Shown here: positions 9,498 through 19,439 of the stretch, piece after piece
Layout of the letters: each line of letters begins with the position of its first letter
Numbering within the stretch: the first letter of the stretch is position 1
Position numbers and translations under genes: made by a program
Notes under the pieces: generated by a model
What the model saw: only the letters and a program-made list of their open reading frames with translations
Database searches by the model: none
What the model was told of the DNA's origin: nothing
Assembly (NCBI GenBank): GCA_016200225.1
Contig: JACQFD010000006.1
Coordinates: forward strand, 186,001 to 250,000
DNA: 64,000 nt
From: Planctomycetota bacterium
Lineage (GTDB): Bacteria > Planctomycetota > UBA1135 > JACQFD01
Direction of reading: 5' to 3'

Positions 9498-10994
9498 ATG
9501 GATCCACTCGAACGACATCACCTCGAAATCACGCGGCGGCGGTTTTTCGGCAAGTCGCTGCAATCGATTTGCAACGGTTTCGGCGTCGCCGGTCTTTCCT
9601 CGCTCGTGAACGCGCAGCCCGCGTCCGCGTTCGGCCGAGTATTAAATTTAAACGATACAAAAGGCGGCCCCGGCGCGGGAGCGCTCGGCGCGCCGCATTT
9701 CGCGCCGAAAGCGAAACGCATCATTTATTTACACATGGAGGGCGCGCCGAGCCAGATCGATCTATTCGATTATAAACCGTCGCTGCGGCAACGCTACAAT
9801 CAGGATCTGCCCGACTCCGTCCGTCGCGGCCAGCGATTGACCGGCATGACGAGCGGACAGACGCGTTTTCCCGTGGCGCCGTCGATCTTTAAGTTTACGC
9901 AATATAAGAATAACGCCGACGGAGTTTGGATCAGCGAATTGTTGCCGAATCTCGCGTCGGTTTCGGACGAATTATGCATGATTCATTCGATGCAGACGGA
10001 TGCGATCAATCACGAACCGGGAATTACATTTTTCCAGACGGGAAACGAACAGCCGGGACGGCCCGCGTTCGGCGCGTGGATGAGTTACGGTCTCGGAAAT
10101 TCGAACGCCGATCTGCCCTGTTTTATTGTTATGATCGCGCAGGGCACGGGAAACATGCAGGCGCTTTCGGCGCGATTCTGGGGCAGCGGATTTTTGTCGA
10201 GCGAACATCAAGGTTGTAAATTGCGCAGCGGCAGCGATCCCGTTTTGTATCTTCACGATCCCGACGGATTGAAGCGCGACGATCGCCGCAAGATGCTCGA
10301 CGTCGTCGAAAAGTTAAATGAACAGGAATATGAACAATCGCTCGATCCCGAAATCCGCGCGCGCATTTCGCAGGCCGAAATGGCGTTCCGCATGCAAATG
10401 TCCGTGCCCGAATTGACGGATTTTACAAATGAGGACGCGGCGACGCTCGATATGTATGGTCCCGACGTCCGCAAGCCCGGAACGATGGCGGCGAATTGTT
10501 TACTCGCGCGGCGCCTCGCCGAGCGCGGCGTTCGATTTATACAATTATACCAGCGCGGCTGGGATCAGCACGGCAATCTGCCCGGCGAAATCCGCGGGCA
10601 GGCGAAAGCGCTCGATCAGCCGCTCGCGGCGCTGATCCGCGATCTCCGCCGCCGCGGGCTCCTCGACGAAACATTAATATTATGGGCGTCCGAGTTCGGC
10701 CGAACTGTATATAGCCAGGGAACGCTCACCGAAACGAATTATGGGCGCGACCATCATCCGCGCTGCTTCACCGTTTGGATGGCGGGCGGCGGCGTGAAAC
10801 CCGGCATCACGTACGGAAAAACCGATGAATATTGTTATAATATCGACGAAAACCCGGTCACGGTCCACGACCTGCACGCGACGATGCTGCATTTGATGGG
10901 TCTTGACCATGAACGGCTCATTTACCGCCACCTCGGCCGCGACTACCGCCTGACCGACGTTTTCGGCAAAGTCGTGCCGGCGCTGATTGCCTGA
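9498..10994 (+). CDS. DUF1501 family protein, first copy
   Basis: This 498-residue protein begins with a twin-arginine export signal (RRRFFGKS followed by a hydrophobic stretch), so it should be folded before export. The body is DUF1501, related to the alkaline phosphatase/sulfatase superfamily: LHMEGAPSQIDLFDYKP, NHEPGITFFQTG, WDQHGNLP, WASEFGRT and GRDHHPRCFTVWMAGGG with metal-ligand-type Asp and His residues. The partner gene ends 25 bases upstream, and the DUF1549-DUF1501 pairing is the standard Planctomycete arrangement. Substrate unknown; hydrolysis of sulfate or phosphate esters on glycans is an inference from the superfamily. Confidence 0.88.
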   Translation: MDPLERHHLEITRRRFFGKSLQSICNGFGVAGLSSLVNAQPASAFGRVLNLNDTKGGPGAGALGAPHFAPKAKRIIYLHMEGAPSQIDLFDYKPSLRQRYNQDLPDSVRRGQRLTGMTSGQTRFPVAPSIFKFTQYKNNADGVWISELLPNLASVSDELCMIHSMQTDAINHEPGITFFQTGNEQPGRPAFGAWMSYGLGNSNADLPCFIVMIAQGTGNMQALSARFWGSGFLSSEHQGCKLRSGSDPVLYLHDPDGLKRDDRRKMLDVVEKLNEQEYEQSLDPEIRARISQAEMAFRMQMSVPELTDFTNEDAATLDMYGPDVRKPGTMAANCLLARRLAERGVRFIQLYQRGWDQHGNLPGEIRGQAKALDQPLAALIRDLRRRGLLDETLILWASEFGRTVYSQGTLTETNYGRDHHPRCFTVWMAGGGVKPGITYGKTDEYCYNIDENPVTVHDLHATMLHLMGLDHERLIYRHLGRDYRLTDVFGKVVPALIA

Positions 10995-11000
10995 TTTGCT

Positions 11001-11029
11001 GATTGCATAATTTGTCGATTGCATAATTT
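11001..11029. repeat. short direct repeat in the DUF1501-DUF2231 gap
   Basis: The 13-mer GATTGCATAATTT occurs at 11001-11013 and again at 11017-11029, directly before the chosen ATG of the next gene. It makes an A+T-rich leader in a G+C-rich run. It may be a slippage duplication or a protein-binding site; nothing further can be said. Confidence 0.5.
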
Positions 11030-11030
11030 A

Positions 11031-12680
11031 ATGATAGTTAATATTAGCATGCTGGCGGATTCGGCGGGAGGACCGTTCAGTCTGTTCACGCTGTTCGGAC
11101 GGCTGCACCCGCTCGTCCTCCACGTGCCGATCGGCGCGGTTCTCGCGCTCGCGGTCGTCGAATTGTTGACATGGTTCGCGGGATTCGAGGAATCGCGAAG
11201 GCCGCACGGAATGTTAGCATGGCTCGCGGCGGTTTCGGCGTGGATATCGGTTTCGACCGGCCTCGTGATGCACGCGAACGGAACCTACGATCCCGACGAC
11301 GCGCTGCCGCACCGGAATCTTGCCATTGCCTGTTCCATCATGATCACGCTCGCGGCGTTCGCGAATTGTAGATCGAATTACGGCAAGCGCGCGGGAATGT
11401 TATGGATTTATCGAATATTACTGTTCGCCGGCATCGCCGCCATGATCCCCGCGGGACACCTCGGCGCGACGATGACGCACGGCGAGGGTTATTTGATGGG
11501 ATTCTCGCCGGGCGCGGCGTCGAAACCTGAGAGTAACAGTTCCGCGTCCGTCGAATCCGCGCCCGCGGACGCGGCGGACGGCGCGTTTTCAACTATAATA
11601 TTACCGATCCTGCGGGCGAAGTGCCTTACCTGCCACGGCGAAGACCAGCGAAAAGGTAAATTATCGCTCGAGTCCGTCGAATCGATCCGGGCCGGCGGCA
11701 AGAGCGGTCCCGCGATCGACCGCGAAAAACCGGCCGACAGCCTGATCCTCGAGCGAATCCACCGCGATCTCGAGGAAAAGGGGCACATGCCGCCGCGGTC
11801 GAAAACGCAATTGTTAGAAAGCGAAATCGCCTCCATCGATGCATGGGTGAAAACGGGCGCGGCCCCGAACGCGGGGTCATTACAATTAAACGGCGGCGCC
11901 GACTCGAAACCGGCCGCGCCGGATACTACGGAATCGCATCCCGCGAGAGCGCGCGTCGACGACGGCGCGTTCCGCGCGCTGCGCGACGCGTTGGTTCACG
12001 TGCAGCCCGTGAAGCAGGGCTCGGAATTGTTATGGATGGATTTTGCGGCTCCGGCCGCGCGGCTCGGCGAAAATGAGATATTACAATTATTGAAACCGGT
12101 CGCCGGCGACGTCGGCGATCTCGCGCTCAACCGGTCGAAAATCACGGACGAAGGCATGGCGTCGATCGCGGCGTTTCCGCGGTTGCGGAGACTCGAATTG
12201 CGATCGACGGCCGTCGGCGACGCCGGGATCGATAAATTAAAGAATCATCCTTCGCTTGAGGAATTGATACTTACACAAACGAAAACAACGGATGCAAGCG
12301 TCGATTCGATATTGACGATTCCGAAACTTGCGAAAGTTTACGTTTGGGGTTCCGGTCTCACGCCCGAAGGCCTCGCGCGCCTGCGCGCGGGCAAGTCCGG
12401 TCTGCAAGTCGACGCCGGGGACGCGCCCGCCGCCGCCGTCGTCAAGGTCGAGGATCCGATCAAACTTTCGGGAGACGCGCCGCTGCCGGGCGCGCAGACG
12501 GCGAACGCCGCGCCCGCGAATTTGAAACCTATCAATTCCGTCTGTCCGGTCACGGGGAAACCGCTCAATCCCGCATATCAAATCGTATTCGAAGGTAAAG
12601 TCATCGGATTCTGCTGTCCGAATTGCCCTTCGAAATTCTGGGAAAATCCCGCGGAATTCAAAGCTAAGATTCCTCAATAA
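11031..12680 (+). CDS. DUF2231 membrane - cytochrome c - leucine-rich repeat - YHS fusion protein
   Basis: This 549-residue protein has four parts. Residues about 15-160 are a DUF2231-like bundle of four membrane helices (LHPLVLHVPIGAVLALAVVE). A PSCyt1-type haem motif follows (CLTCH near residue 199). About 335-450 holds leucine-rich repeats (LAKVYVWGSGLTPEGLARL). The last 47 residues are a YHS-like metal domain (CPVTGKPLNPAY, then FCCPNCPSKFW). The frame is open to a TTG at 11019; the ATG at 11031 is preferred. The N-terminus resembles the membrane cytochromes that accompany DUF1549/DUF1501 genes in Planctomycetes, so it may anchor or supply electrons to those proteins. The YHS tail at this place is unusual to me. 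Confidence 0.75.
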   Translation: MIVNISMLADSAGGPFSLFTLFGRLHPLVLHVPIGAVLALAVVELLTWFAGFEESRRPHGMLAWLAAVSAWISVSTGLVMHANGTYDPDDALPHRNLAIACSIMITLAAFANCRSNYGKRAGMLWIYRILLFAGIAAMIPAGHLGATMTHGEGYLMGFSPGAASKPESNSSASVESAPADAADGAFSTIILPILRAKCLTCHGEDQRKGKLSLESVESIRAGGKSGPAIDREKPADSLILERIHRDLEEKGHMPPRSKTQLLESEIASIDAWVKTGAAPNAGSLQLNGGADSKPAAPDTTESHPARARVDDGAFRALRDALVHVQPVKQGSELLWMDFAAPAARLGENEILQLLKPVAGDVGDLALNRSKITDEGMASIAAFPRLRRLELRSTAVGDAGIDKLKNHPSLEELILTQTKTTDASVDSILTIPKLAKVYVWGSGLTPEGLARLRAGKSGLQVDAGDAPAAAVVKVEDPIKLSGDAPLPGAQTANAAPANLKPINSVCPVTGKPLNPAYQIVFEGKVIGFCCPNCPSKFWENPAEFKAKIPQ

Positions 12681-12683
12681 CAA

Positions 12684-15600
12684 ATGCGCGCGCCGGCCGC
12701 GAATTTACTATTCGTCGCCGTCTTCACGGCGGCGGCCGGATTCATGTCGCGGGAAAAACCGGGCGACGCGCCCGTCGATTTCCAGCGCGACGTGAGGCCG
12801 CTGCTCGCGGATCGTTGCTTTTCCTGCCACGGTCCCGACGAAGCGGCTCGAAAAGAAAATTTAAGACTGGATCTGCGCGAATCGGCGACGGCTCTGAAAA
12901 AACATGGCGTGGCGGTCGAGCCCGGGAAGCCCGAGGAAAGTTTAATGATCGAGAAAATTTACGAAACGGACGCGGCGCAAGCCATGCCGCCTCCGGACTC
13001 GGGACGCAAACCGCTTTCGCCCGCGGAAAAAGAAATATTAAGAAAATGGATCGCCCAAGGCGCGAAATACGAGGCTTTCTGGGCGTTCGTCGCGCCGAAA
13101 AAGCCCGCCGTTCCGCCGGTGAAGCGCGCCGACTGGCCGAAAGGGGAGATCGACCGATTTGTATTATCATCGATGGAGCGCGAAGGATTTTCGCCTTCGC
13201 CGCCCGCGGACCGCGCGACGCTCGCGCGCCGCGTCGCGTTCGATCTGACGGGACTTCCGCTCGATACAGCCGAACTCGATCGTTATCTTTCCGACGCGAA
13301 TGCGGATGCTTATGAAAAACTCGTCGATCGATTGTTAGCATCGTCGGCCTATGGCGAACGCATGGCGGCCGACTGGCTCGATCTCGCGCGCTACGCCGAC
13401 ACGTATGGTTATCAAGCCGACGCGCATCGCGACGTGTGGCCGTACCGCAACTGGGTGATTCGTCAATTTAATGAAAACCTGCCGTATGATGATTTTATGA
13501 CGTGGCAGATCGCCGGGGATTTGTTGCCTCACGCCAAATTCGATCAAGTGCTCGGAACGGCGTTTCAACGCATGCATCGGCAGACGAACGAAGGGGGGAG
13601 CACCGAGGAGGAATTCCGCGTCGAATATGTATCGGATCGCGTTCATACCTTTGGCACGACGTTTCTCGGACTCACCATCGAATGCGCGCGCTGCCACGAT
13701 CATAAATTCGATCCGCTGACGCAGCAGGATTATTATAATTTATGTTCGTTTTTCGGTAATATTGACGAAAGCGGGCTGTATTCATATTTTACCAATGCGA
13801 CGCCGACGCCGGTGATGACGATGGAGACGCCGGAACAGAAGGAGGCGATCGAGCGCGCGCAATCGGATGTCGAGAGCGCCATTCAGGCGCTTCGCATCGC
13901 GCGGATTGAGGCGGAGGTGCAACTCCTGCGCGAACCCGCGCAGCCTCCGCATCAACCCCGCGAGATCGTTGGCTTGGAAGGAATGTATCATTTTGACAAA
14001 GTCGCCGAAGGAAAATTACAAAACGAAGTTTCCAAAGACAAACCGGGGATTATGAATGATGGACCGGCGCCGGTACCGGGCGTCGCGGGAAAACGCAACG
14101 GCGCGCTGCAATTGAGCGGCGACAACAACGCGCAATTTCCCGGCGTCGGCGAGTGGAATTATACAGATCCGTTCAGTCTTTCGCTCTGGATCGAAACGCC
14201 CGACCGCAAGGAGCGCGCGGTGGTATTGAAGCGTTCGCGCGCGTGGACGGACGCGGGGAGCCAGGGTTATCAAATACTAATCGAAAAAGGTAAATTAAGT
14301 TTCGCGCTCGTACACTTCTGGCCGGGCGACGCGATATGTATCGAAACGGAGCGCGAAATTCCAGTCGGCGAGTGGACGCACGCGGCCGTGAGCAACGACG
14401 GCTCGGGCGCAGCGTCGGGACTTAAGATATATCTAAACGGAAAAGTCGCGCCGACGCGCGTCGTCCGCGATTGCTTAACAAAGTCCATCACGGGCGGCGA
14501 TCCGGGCGCGCTCACGCTCGGCGAGCGTTTCCGCGACATGGGATTCAAGAATGGCAAAGTCGCGGACCTCGCCGTCATCGGCCGTGAAATTACGCGACTC
14601 GAGGCGCTCGAAATCTATCAAATGAACGCCCCGGCGACGCCCGCGGCCGAACCCGATCCAGAACTCGTTCGCGAATTTGTAATGAACAGTTCGAAGGATG
14701 TCGAGGCCGCGAAAATCTCATTACGCGACGCGCGCCGAAAACTGGCCGCCGCGCGCGACGCCGTCGTCGAAATGATGTGTATGAAAGAAATGCGCGAACC
14801 GCGTCCGGCATATGTATTGACGCGCGGACGCTACGATCAGCCGGATTTGAAGCGTCCGGCGGCGGCCCGCACGCCGGCGGCGCTGCCGCCGATGGATCCG
14901 GCGTTTCCGAAAAACCGACTCGGTCTCGCGCGCTGGCTCACGGATGCTACAAATCCGCTCGCGGCGCGCGTGGCCGTGAATCGTTTGTGGGCGGTGTGTT
15001 TCGGCCGTGGAATTGTAGCGACGACCGAGAATTTAGGAATCCAGGGCGCGCCGCCGTCCAACCGAGAATTATTAGATTGGCTGGCGGTTACATTTGTACA
15101 ATCGGGCTGGGACATCAAGGCGATGCTGAGGCGAATGGTAACATCGGCGGCCTATTGCCAGGCTTCGGACGCGCCGCCGGAAATCCGCGAGCGCGATCCG
15201 GAGAATCGCCTGCTCGCGCGCGCGCCCGCGCGGCGGCTCAGTTCGGAGATGATGCGCGATCAGATGCTCGCGGTTTCCGGATTGTTAGTTAACAAAATCG
15301 GCGGAGCGAGCGTGAAACCGTATCAACCGCCGGGGCTGTGGTCGATCGGCTGGGGCGGAGAATACCAAACGGATGCGGGGGAGGGCCGCCACCGGCGCAG
15401 TCTTTATACCTATTGGCGCCGCACGGTGCCGCCGCCGAATATGATATTATTCGATTCGACGAAGCGCGACGTCTGCGTCGCGCGGCGGCAGAATACGAAT
15501 ACTCCGCTGCAGTCGCTCGTGTTGATGAACGATCCGCAATTCGTCGAGGGCGCGGTCGCGCTCGGCCGTCGCGCGGCGGCGGGCGGCGGCGCGGACGACG

Positions 15601-15848
15601 CGGAAAAGTTAAAATTACTGTTTCGAACGGTCTGCGGGCGCGCGCCGGAGCCGGCGGAGTCGTCGGCGCTCGCGGAACTGCTGGGGGCGGAGCGCGCGGA
15701 ATTTAATAAAAACACCGCCGGCGCCGGCGAATTCTTGCAATCGGGCGGCGTCGCGGACTCCGCCCCGGCCGAACGCGCGGAGTCTGCGGCGTTTGCGAGC
15801 GTGGCGCTCACGATTTTGTCCTCCGACGCGGCCGTGACGCTTCGTTAA
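12684..15848 (+). CDS. DUF1549/DUF1553 Planctomycete cytochrome-type protein with LamG insert, second copy
   Basis: This 1054-residue protein has a signal peptide (residues 1-21), a PSCyt1 haem motif (CFSCH, C45-C48-H49), DUF1549 with the CARCH motif near residue 333, a concanavalin/LamG-like beta-sandwich (about 430-660, FSLSLWIETPDRK, WTHAAVSNDG, LKIYLNGK) and DUF1553 (about 735-1050). The LamG insert takes the place of the PA14-like region of the first copy. Both inserts are carbohydrate- or ligand-binding folds, so the two copies probably share a core and differ in binding specificity. It starts 3 bases after the preceding stop, implying co-transcription and probably coupled translation. 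Confidence 0.88.
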   Translation: MRAPAANLLFVAVFTAAAGFMSREKPGDAPVDFQRDVRPLLADRCFSCHGPDEAARKENLRLDLRESATALKKHGVAVEPGKPEESLMIEKIYETDAAQAMPPPDSGRKPLSPAEKEILRKWIAQGAKYEAFWAFVAPKKPAVPPVKRADWPKGEIDRFVLSSMEREGFSPSPPADRATLARRVAFDLTGLPLDTAELDRYLSDANADAYEKLVDRLLASSAYGERMAADWLDLARYADTYGYQADAHRDVWPYRNWVIRQFNENLPYDDFMTWQIAGDLLPHAKFDQVLGTAFQRMHRQTNEGGSTEEEFRVEYVSDRVHTFGTTFLGLTIECARCHDHKFDPLTQQDYYNLCSFFGNIDESGLYSYFTNATPTPVMTMETPEQKEAIERAQSDVESAIQALRIARIEAEVQLLREPAQPPHQPREIVGLEGMYHFDKVAEGKLQNEVSKDKPGIMNDGPAPVPGVAGKRNGALQLSGDNNAQFPGVGEWNYTDPFSLSLWIETPDRKERAVVLKRSRAWTDAGSQGYQILIEKGKLSFALVHFWPGDAICIETEREIPVGEWTHAAVSNDGSGAASGLKIYLNGKVAPTRVVRDCLTKSITGGDPGALTLGERFRDMGFKNGKVADLAVIGREITRLEALEIYQMNAPATPAAEPDPELVREFVMNSSKDVEAAKISLRDARRKLAAARDAVVEMMCMKEMREPRPAYVLTRGRYDQPDLKRPAAARTPAALPPMDPAFPKNRLGLARWLTDATNPLAARVAVNRLWAVCFGRGIVATTENLGIQGAPPSNRELLDWLAVTFVQSGWDIKAMLRRMVTSAAYCQASDAPPEIRERDPENRLLARAPARRLSSEMMRDQMLAVSGLLVNKIGGASVKPYQPPGLWSIGWGGEYQTDAGEGRHRRSLYTYWRRTVPPPNMILFDSTKRDVCVARRQNTNTPLQSLVLMNDPQFVEGAVALGRRAAAGGGADDAEKLKLLFRTVCGRAPEPAESSALAELLGAERAEFNKNTAGAGEFLQSGGVADSAPAERAESAAFASVALTILSSDAAVTLR

Positions 15849-15861
15849 ATATAATATTTCA

Positions 15862-17298
15862 ATGTCGCCCGAATTTATCGACAATTTCTCCAGACGCGAA
15901 ATGTTAAAGAGCGCGTTCTTCGGCGCCGGCGCCGCCGCGTTCGCCGAATTGTTAGGTGTGGGCGGCGCTGCGGGCGGCACGGGCGTGCTCGGCTCGCCGC
16001 ATTTCGCTCCGCGCGCGAAACGCGTCATTTATTTATTACAAACCGGCGGCCCGTCGCAATTGGAGACGTTCGATTACAAACCGATTCTAAACAAAAGACG
16101 CGGCGAGCCGCTGCCCGATTCGGTGCGCCGCGGCCAGCGGCTGACCGGCATGAGCGGCAATCAATCGTTGCTGCCGGTCGTGGGTTCGCCCTACAAATTC
16201 CATCAATACGGCGAGTCGCGCGCGTGGGTGAGCGAGCTGCTGCCGCGCACGGCCGGCGTCGTCGACGAATTGTGTATTATCAAAACGATGTACACGGAGG
16301 CGATCAATCACGATCCGGCGATAACTTTTTTTTGCACCGGCGCCGAGCAGGCGGGGCGTCCGTCGATGGGGGCGTGGCTCGCGTACGGCCTCGGGAGCGC
16401 GAATGCGAATCTTCCGGCATTTGTAGTATTGTGCACGAACAAGGCCGCCGACCAGCCGCTCTACGCGCGGCTCTGGGGGACGGGGTTCCTGCCGAGCGAA
16501 TTTCAAGGCGTGCAGTTCCTCGCGGGAAAAGATCCGGTATTGTATCTAAACAATCCGGGGGGCATCTCGCGCGACGCGCGCCGCCGGCAGCTCGACGCGC
16601 TCGACAAATTGCAACAAAATCAATTTAATAAAACGGGCGACGGCGAAATCCTCTCGCGAATGGCGCAGGCGGAAATGGCGTTTCGCATGCAGATGTCGGT
16701 GCCTGAAGTTACGGATCTCTCGGCGGAGCCGGAGGAAGTTTTTAAGTTATACGGAGACGATTCCCGCAAACCCGGAACGTATGCATATCATTGCTTATTG
16801 GCGCGCCGTCTCGCGGAGCGCGGCGTTCGATTTATACAATTATTGCACCCCGGTTGGGATCATCACGATCATTTGCCTTCGGGGATTCCCGGGCTTTGCC
16901 GCGAGACCGATCAGGGTTCGGCGGCGCTCATCATCGATTTGAAACGCCGCGGCCTGCTCGACGACACGCTCGTCGTGTGGGGAGGCGAGTTCGGCCGAAC
17001 GAATTATTCGCAGGGCAAATTAACAGATAACGATTTTGGCCGCGACCATCATCCGCGTTGTTTTAGTATTTGGATGGCGGGCGGCGGCGCGAAGCGCGGA
17101 GTCTCCCACGGCGAGACCGACGAGTATGGCTACAATATCCAGGATATCAAAAACGAGGGCGTCCACGTCCACGATCTGCACGCGACGATGTTACATCTGC
17201 TCGGCGTCGACCACGAAAAGTTAATTTACCGATACCAAGGCCGCGATTTCCGGCTAACCGACGTCGCGGGGAAAGTTATCAAAAATCTCGTCGCCTGA
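15862..17298 (+). CDS. DUF1501 family protein, second copy
   Basis: This 478-residue paralogue of the first DUF1501 protein has a twin-arginine signal (SRREMLKSAFF). It keeps the same conserved blocks: LLQTGGPSQLETFDYKP, NHDPAITFFCTG, WDHHDHLPSG, WGGEFGRTNYS and GRDHHPRCFSIWMAGGG. It follows its DUF1549 partner by 13 bases and ends the plus-strand run. The stop lies 3 bases from the end of the convergent rpoN gene, leaving no room for a separate terminator. The duplicated pair suggests two versions of the same system with different substrate recognition. Confidence 0.88.
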   Translation: MSPEFIDNFSRREMLKSAFFGAGAAAFAELLGVGGAAGGTGVLGSPHFAPRAKRVIYLLQTGGPSQLETFDYKPILNKRRGEPLPDSVRRGQRLTGMSGNQSLLPVVGSPYKFHQYGESRAWVSELLPRTAGVVDELCIIKTMYTEAINHDPAITFFCTGAEQAGRPSMGAWLAYGLGSANANLPAFVVLCTNKAADQPLYARLWGTGFLPSEFQGVQFLAGKDPVLYLNNPGGISRDARRRQLDALDKLQQNQFNKTGDGEILSRMAQAEMAFRMQMSVPEVTDLSAEPEEVFKLYGDDSRKPGTYAYHCLLARRLAERGVRFIQLLHPGWDHHDHLPSGIPGLCRETDQGSAALIIDLKRRGLLDDTLVVWGGEFGRTNYSQGKLTDNDFGRDHHPRCFSIWMAGGGAKRGVSHGETDEYGYNIQDIKNEGVHVHDLHATMLHLLGVDHEKLIYRYQGRDFRLTDVAGKVIKNLVA

Positions 17299-17301
17299 AA
17301 G

Positions 17302-18789
17302 TTAATATATCTTTCGCTGGCTGCTGGCGGGAATGTTCAGCGCCTTGCGGTATTTCGTGACCGTTCTGCGCGCGATCGGGACTCCGTTGCGTTCCGAGAG
17401 TTTCTTGCCGATTTCCTCGTCGGAAAGAGGATTGTTAGGATCCTCGGTCGAGATGATTTTCTTAACAAGTTCCTTGATGGCCGTTTGCGATTCGAATTCG
17501 CCGCCTTCCGTGACGGTGCCGCCGACGAAAAAGTATTTTAAAGGAAAAATTCCGCGCGGTGTATCGACGTATTTTCCGGAAATGCCTCGCGAAACTGTAG
17601 AAATGTGAACGCCCACTTCGTCGGCGATCTCCTGCATGCGCAGCGGCCGCAGCGACGACGCGCCCTGTTCGAGAAAATCTCGCTGGCGGTCGAAAATCGC
17701 GCGGCAGATTTTTTCCAGCGTTAGTCTTCGGCGCTCGATCGCCTCCTTGAACCACTTCGCGCTCTGGAATTTACGTTCGAGAAATTCATGTACTTTAGGA
17801 TCGTCCTTGGCCTGCGATAACATTTTCGCGAGATCGCCCGAAACACGGAGTTCGGGAACTCCACCCCGTTCGAGGCGAATTTCATAATTACCGTCGACTT
17901 CGACCACGAGCACGTCGGGCACAATGCGAACATTCGGCTCCGAAAACTCGCCGCCCGCGGGATTGGGATTCAGATGGCGAATCGTATCAATTGCATCTTT
18001 AATTTCGTCCATCGACCGCTCGGTCTCGCGCATGATCTTGGGAAGCCGGTTCATCGCGACGTCCTCGAGAAATCGGTCGACCAATTGAAATTCGAGCGTG
18101 TTGGGCGCGTCCTCGAGGAAATGCGCCTTTATTTGTAACAATAAACATTCGCGCAGGTCGCGCGCGAAAATTCCGGGGGGTCCGAGCGTCCTCAATTGTT
18201 CGATAACATATAAAACCTCCTCGGTCGTCGCGCCGAGATCCGGCTCGCACGCGATTTCTTCGGGCGGAATTCTTAAGTATCCGCGCGGATCGACGCTCGC
18301 TAACAAATAGGACGCGATGCGGAGCTGTTTTTCATTAAAATCTAACAATCCGAGCTGCGGCTCGAATACTTCGGCAAACGTCTTCGGCGCCACCGGCGCA
18401 TTCGCAAGCGCCTCGGCGCGCCGTTCATCATTTTGATCGCCGCCGCGCGGGCGACGCGGCGTGTGTTCTCCCGCGAGTTTTTCGAAGGCTTCGAGCGTTC
18501 GAATCGCACGCCGGTCGAGGTCCTCGGAAATGGCCGGAGCCTGAGCGGGAGATTGCGGCGAGACGTCATCCCACGGCTTCGATTGTGACGATCGTTCGGT
18601 GTCTTCCGGCGCGGGTTCCGCGACTTCGAGAAACGGGTTCTCGAGCAACTCCTGTTCAATCCGGCCTTGCAAGTCAAGTAGCGGCAATTGAAGGATTTGC
18701 ATCGCCTGAATGAGCTGCGGCGACTGCACGAGTCGCTGCTCCAGACGGGGCGACTGCGTCAATCCAAGGCGAATGGGGCCGGGGCTCAT
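17302..18789 (-). CDS. rpoN: RNA polymerase sigma-54 factor
   Basis: This 495-residue protein is the normal length for RpoN. Region I is Gln/Leu-rich (QSPRLEQRLVQSPQLIQAMQ), followed by an acidic linker and the core-binding region. The DNA-binding region has the helix-turn-helix MQEIADEVGVHISTVSRGIS, and the RpoN box is ARRTVTKYR near the C-terminus. It directs transcription from -24/-12 promoters with AAA+ activators, none of which is in the window. The ATG at 18789 is preferred over an in-frame TTG at 18810. Only 3 bases separate its stop from the convergent DUF1501 gene. Confidence 0.95.
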   Translation of the reverse strand: MSPGPIRLGLTQSPRLEQRLVQSPQLIQAMQILQLPLLDLQGRIEQELLENPFLEVAEPAPEDTERSSQSKPWDDVSPQSPAQAPAISEDLDRRAIRTLEAFEKLAGEHTPRRPRGGDQNDERRAEALANAPVAPKTFAEVFEPQLGLLDFNEKQLRIASYLLASVDPRGYLRIPPEEIACEPDLGATTEEVLYVIEQLRTLGPPGIFARDLRECLLLQIKAHFLEDAPNTLEFQLVDRFLEDVAMNRLPKIMRETERSMDEIKDAIDTIRHLNPNPAGGEFSEPNVRIVPDVLVVEVDGNYEIRLERGGVPELRVSGDLAKMLSQAKDDPKVHEFLERKFQSAKWFKEAIERRRLTLEKICRAIFDRQRDFLEQGASSLRPLRMQEIADEVGVHISTVSRGISGKYVDTPRGIFPLKYFFVGGTVTEGGEFESQTAIKELVKKIISTEDPNNPLSDEEIGKKLSERNGVPIARRTVTKYRKALNIPASSQRKIY

Positions 18790-19114
18790 GTCGGTGAAAT
18801 TATAACGCAAAATTTCGAAGGAAGGCGAGTCGGCATGAAAATCGCTCGATCGTGTCGCGGCATCGAGGGGAATGGGAATCGGTTTGAATGAATAACTGGA
18901 TTGGCGCGGCCAGTAACTGGGCGTTTTTGATAAATGATATTCGCGTGGGGGTTGAAAGAATAGTAATTTGAAATATTACTTTAGTGATCTATTGATTGTT
19001 CATTCAGTAGCATCGGTAATAATAGCAAATAGCTCAAAGCGGGCGGCGGGCTCCGCGGCGCGCTCGCCCAAGACGTCTGACATGATCGTTATTGATTTGC
19101 AATTCTAACGAAAG
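18790..19114. other. intergenic region upstream of rpoN with a truncated G+C-rich element
   Basis: No gene is visible. The first 230 bases are comparatively A+T-rich and should hold the rpoN promoter on the minus strand; no clear box was recognised. At about 19036-19071 there is a shortened copy of the left end of the G+C-rich repeat described at 19115 (GCGGGCGGCGGGCTCCGCGG), followed by unrelated sequence. A similar stub stands before a full copy at about 28026. Confidence 0.5.
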
Positions 19115-19412
19115 AGGTCAATGCGGGCGGTGGGCTCCGCGGCGCGGCGCAGCGGCGATGCTCCGGCCACGCCCTGTCGCGACCAACCCGCAAGCGAACA
19201 CGACACGCTAGACGCGACGGGGCGTCGCCTTCGCCGCCGCTGTCTGGCGCCGCGGACCCGCCGCCCGCCAGTACTAACGATAGCACGTACACTAATAAAA
19301 GCGCGGCTGCTCGGCCGTCGCGGCGCGCGCGTGCCCGCGCAAGCGCGGCCACACCGCGCTGCGCGCGACCGTCTCGCTGTCGTCGATCCCGGCCACATGA
19401 CACAAACACCGT
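19115..19412 (+). repeat. G+C-rich hairpin repeat, copy A
   Basis: This is a non-coding element of about 300 bp found in full or nearly full length also at 28091, 28731 and 59291, and inverted at 19440. The first 155 bases form an imperfect long hairpin: the left arm GCGGGCGGTGGGCTCCGCGG pairs with the right arm ending CGGACCCGCCGCCCGC. The right part holds GTACTAACGATAGCACG and ends GGCCACATGACACAA. Small open frames cross it only because it is G+C-rich; none resembles a protein. It could be a mobile non-autonomous element or a structured RNA. Confidence 0.8.
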
Positions 19413-19439
19413 CTTGGTAATATTAATTATTGGCGCTTG

